From Mesorhizobium australicum WSM2073 (GTDB taxonomy: Bacteria > Pseudomonadota > Alphaproteobacteria > Rhizobiales > Rhizobiaceae), in assembly GCF_000230995.2 (NCBI RefSeq), contig NC_019973.1:930001-994000 (forward strand): a stretch of DNA of 64,000 nt. The letters run 5' to 3'. The position numbers were made by a program, and so were the translations under genes. The notes under the pieces are model-generated. The model ran no database searches, was not told where the DNA came from, and saw nothing but the letters and a program-made list of their open reading frames with translations. Shown piece after piece: positions 62,678-64,000 of the stretch (position 1 is its first letter; each line of letters opens with the position of its first letter).

Positions 62678-63879
62678 GCGAGGGCCGGGAAGAGGAAGAA
62701 AGGCCGTCAGGCAGGGCCGAAGCGCCTGATGCCGCGCCCATGCGCCTACGTGGCGAGACGCCGCGTGTCACCCGCCTGTCCCGCCGTGTGCTGGCCAGCC
62801 TCGGCCTGGTCGCCAGCCTCGGGGTTGGCGGTGCGCTCGTCTATGCCCTGCAGTCGCGCCATTCCGGCCTCGGCAACGAGGAGCTATACTCGACCGACAA
62901 CCGCACCACGGCGGACGGTCTCGCCGGATTGCCACGGGATTATTCCGGCATCCCGCGGCCCAGTGTTCCACAATTGGGTCCGCCGCTTCCCGGAGACCTA
63001 GGTCGTCCGATACTCAGCGCCCAGAACCGCGGTCAGCCCGTCGCAGGCGTCAGCGCCGAGGAACAACGGCGGCTCCAGGAGATCGAAGCCGCGCGCACCA
63101 GCCGTCTGTTCACCGGCACCGAAACGCGGTCGGCACCGGCGGCCACTCGGCCACCCGCGTCGGGCGAAACGCCGGCCATGGAGTCGCCGACGCTCGCAGG
63201 CCTTGGCCTCGCGCCACAGCCTTCGACCCCCACCGCGCAAGAACGACAGGCCGCCTTCCTCAACGCCGCCGCTGACCGCCGCACGGTTAGCCCTGATCGC
63301 GTTGCAGCGCCGGCATCGCCCAATATCCTGCAGGCAGGTTCGATCATCTCGGCCGCCCTCATCACCGGCATCCGCTCCGACTTGCCCGGCCAGATCACCG
63401 CGCAGGTGACCGAGAATGTCTATGACAGCCCGACTGGGCAGATCCTCATCGTTCCACAGGGCGCACGGCTCGTCGGGCAGTACGACAACGGCGTCGGGTT
63501 CGGTCAGCGTCGCGTGCTGCTGGTCTGGAACCGCATCATCATGCCGAACGGCAGGTCCGTCGTGCTGGGACGGCAGCCTGGCGTCGACTCTCAAGGCTAT
63601 GCCGGGCTTGAGGACGGTGTCGACTATCACTGGCGCGAACTCTTCAAGGCCGCCGCGCTCTCCACGCTGCTAAGCATCGGCGCGGAGAGCGGATCGTCGA
63701 GCGGTGAAAGTGATATTGTTCGCGCGCTGCGCCAGGGCGCGTCCAACAGCACTAGCCAAATCGGGCAGCAGATCGTTGGTCGTCAGCTCAATATCGCCCC
63801 GACGCTGACCATTCGGCCGGGCTTCCCCGTCCGTGTGATCGTCACCCGCGATCTCGTCCTCGAACCATATGGAGGATGA
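62674..63879 (+). CDS. trbI: TrbI, conjugative transfer protein (VirB10-like)
   Basis: 401 residues: cytoplasmic tail, one membrane segment at ~45-65 ('VLASLGLVASLGVGGALVYAL'), a Pro-rich periplasmic region, and the VirB10 beta-domain ('ILQAGSIISAALITGIRSDLPGQITAQVTENVYDSPTGQILIVPQGARLVGQY', 'RVLLVWNRIIMPNGRSVVL', 'GFPVRVIVTRDLVLEPY'). It spans the periplasm and links both membranes. Confidence 0.94.
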   Translation: MSEGREEEERPSGRAEAPDAAPMRLRGETPRVTRLSRRVLASLGLVASLGVGGALVYALQSRHSGLGNEELYSTDNRTTADGLAGLPRDYSGIPRPSVPQLGPPLPGDLGRPILSAQNRGQPVAGVSAEEQRRLQEIEAARTSRLFTGTETRSAPAATRPPASGETPAMESPTLAGLGLAPQPSTPTAQERQAAFLNAAADRRTVSPDRVAAPASPNILQAGSIISAALITGIRSDLPGQITAQVTENVYDSPTGQILIVPQGARLVGQYDNGVGFGQRRVLLVWNRIIMPNGRSVVLGRQPGVDSQGYAGLEDGVDYHWRELFKAAALSTLLSIGAESGSSSGESDIVRALRQGASNSTSQIGQQIVGRQLNIAPTLTIRPGFPVRVIVTRDLVLEPYGG

Positions 63880-63880
63880 C

Positions 63881-64000
63881 ATGACGAAGCTAAAACTTGG
63901 AGCTATTGCCGACGACAAGCCCTTCAAGATGTCGATCGAACTTCCGGCCGCTGTTCATCGGGATCTCATCGCCTACGCAGAGGTTCTCGGACGAGAGACT
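63881..64000 (+). CDS. DUF2274 family protein (3' end outside window)
   Basis: The first 40 codons are present, with GGAGG 5 bases before the ATG and one base after the trbI stop. They read 'MTKLKLGAIADDKPFKMSIEL' and 'HRDLIAYAEVLGRET', the start of DUF2274 proteins that regularly follow trbI in such elements. Function unknown; the sequence looks like a small ribbon-helix-helix-type protein. Confidence 0.8.
   Translation, partial: MTKLKLGAIADDKPFKMSIELPAAVHRDLIAYAEVLGRET

Noticed and set aside
21081..64000. Intact tRNA-Gly(GCC) as attR inside the window
   Set aside because: Reading along the intergenic gaps I did not meet a second copy of the 45-bp sequence; the conjugation genes at the window's end also suggest the element continues.

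Overview
The window looks like a chromosome segment of a Mesorhizobium-type alphaproteobacterium (Hyphomicrobiales). This rests on GC-rich coding, Rhizobiales-restricted families (IalB, SapC, DUF982, a Tra/Trb-type integrative element), intergenic palindromic repeats of a kind I associate with Mesorhizobium, and alphaproteobacterial LexA boxes (GAAC-N7-GAAC). The assignment is by family resemblance only; no search was run.

Left part, about 1-21 kb, reads as ordinary chromosome: the end of an amidase gene, an M24 peptidase, two copies of a dispersed palindromic repeat, an IalB-family secreted protein, and a 12.4-kb gene for a giant inverse-autotransporter-like adhesin. Three tandem phage-tail-collar ('microcystin-dependent') proteins follow, then a GNAT acetyltransferase, a 2OG-Fe(II) oxygenase, a DUF6916 protein, SapC, a DUF2934 protein and a small secreted protein whose 3' end looks frameshifted.

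At 21,036-21,080 lies a 45-bp 3' fragment of a tRNA-Gly(GCC) gene (minus strand), followed by a tyrosine integrase. This is read as the left end (attL) of an integrative and conjugative element (ICE) that runs rightward past the window; the intact tRNA should sit at the unseen right end.

The element's cargo, 22-54 kb, is rich in defence and SOS genes. It holds: (i) a large P-loop NTPase with an N-terminal PD-(D/E)XK-like domain, divergent from a poly-gamma-glutamate hydrolase family protein; (ii) small rhizobial hypothetical genes, one group behind a LexA box; (iii) a minus-strand operon of C5 DNA methyltransferase, AAA ATPase, unknown protein, a giant nuclease-plus-HerA/FtsK-like ATPase and Vsr, resembling DptFGH but with methylation in place of phosphorothioation; (iv) a LexA-controlled imuA-imuB-dnaE2 mutagenesis cassette; (v) a bacterial ubiquitin-like conjugation operon (poly-Ubl-E2 fusion, JAB-E1 fusion, DUF6527, two small proteins, a zincin, a dCTP deaminase-like protein), divergent from a sigma-like/unknown/ImmA-IrrE operon, with a perfect inverted repeat between them; and (vi) an SRAP-family protein.

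The right end, 54.4-64 kb, is conjugation DNA, but it is damaged. An ArdC gene runs out of frame into the last ~80 codons of a DUF3363 relaxase, and a single reading frame joins the N-terminus of TraG (coupling protein) to the C-terminal two-thirds of TrbE, with no Walker A site left from either. trbJ-K-L-F-G-I and DUF2274 follow intact. The element therefore looks unable to transfer itself, while its cargo remains apparently intact.
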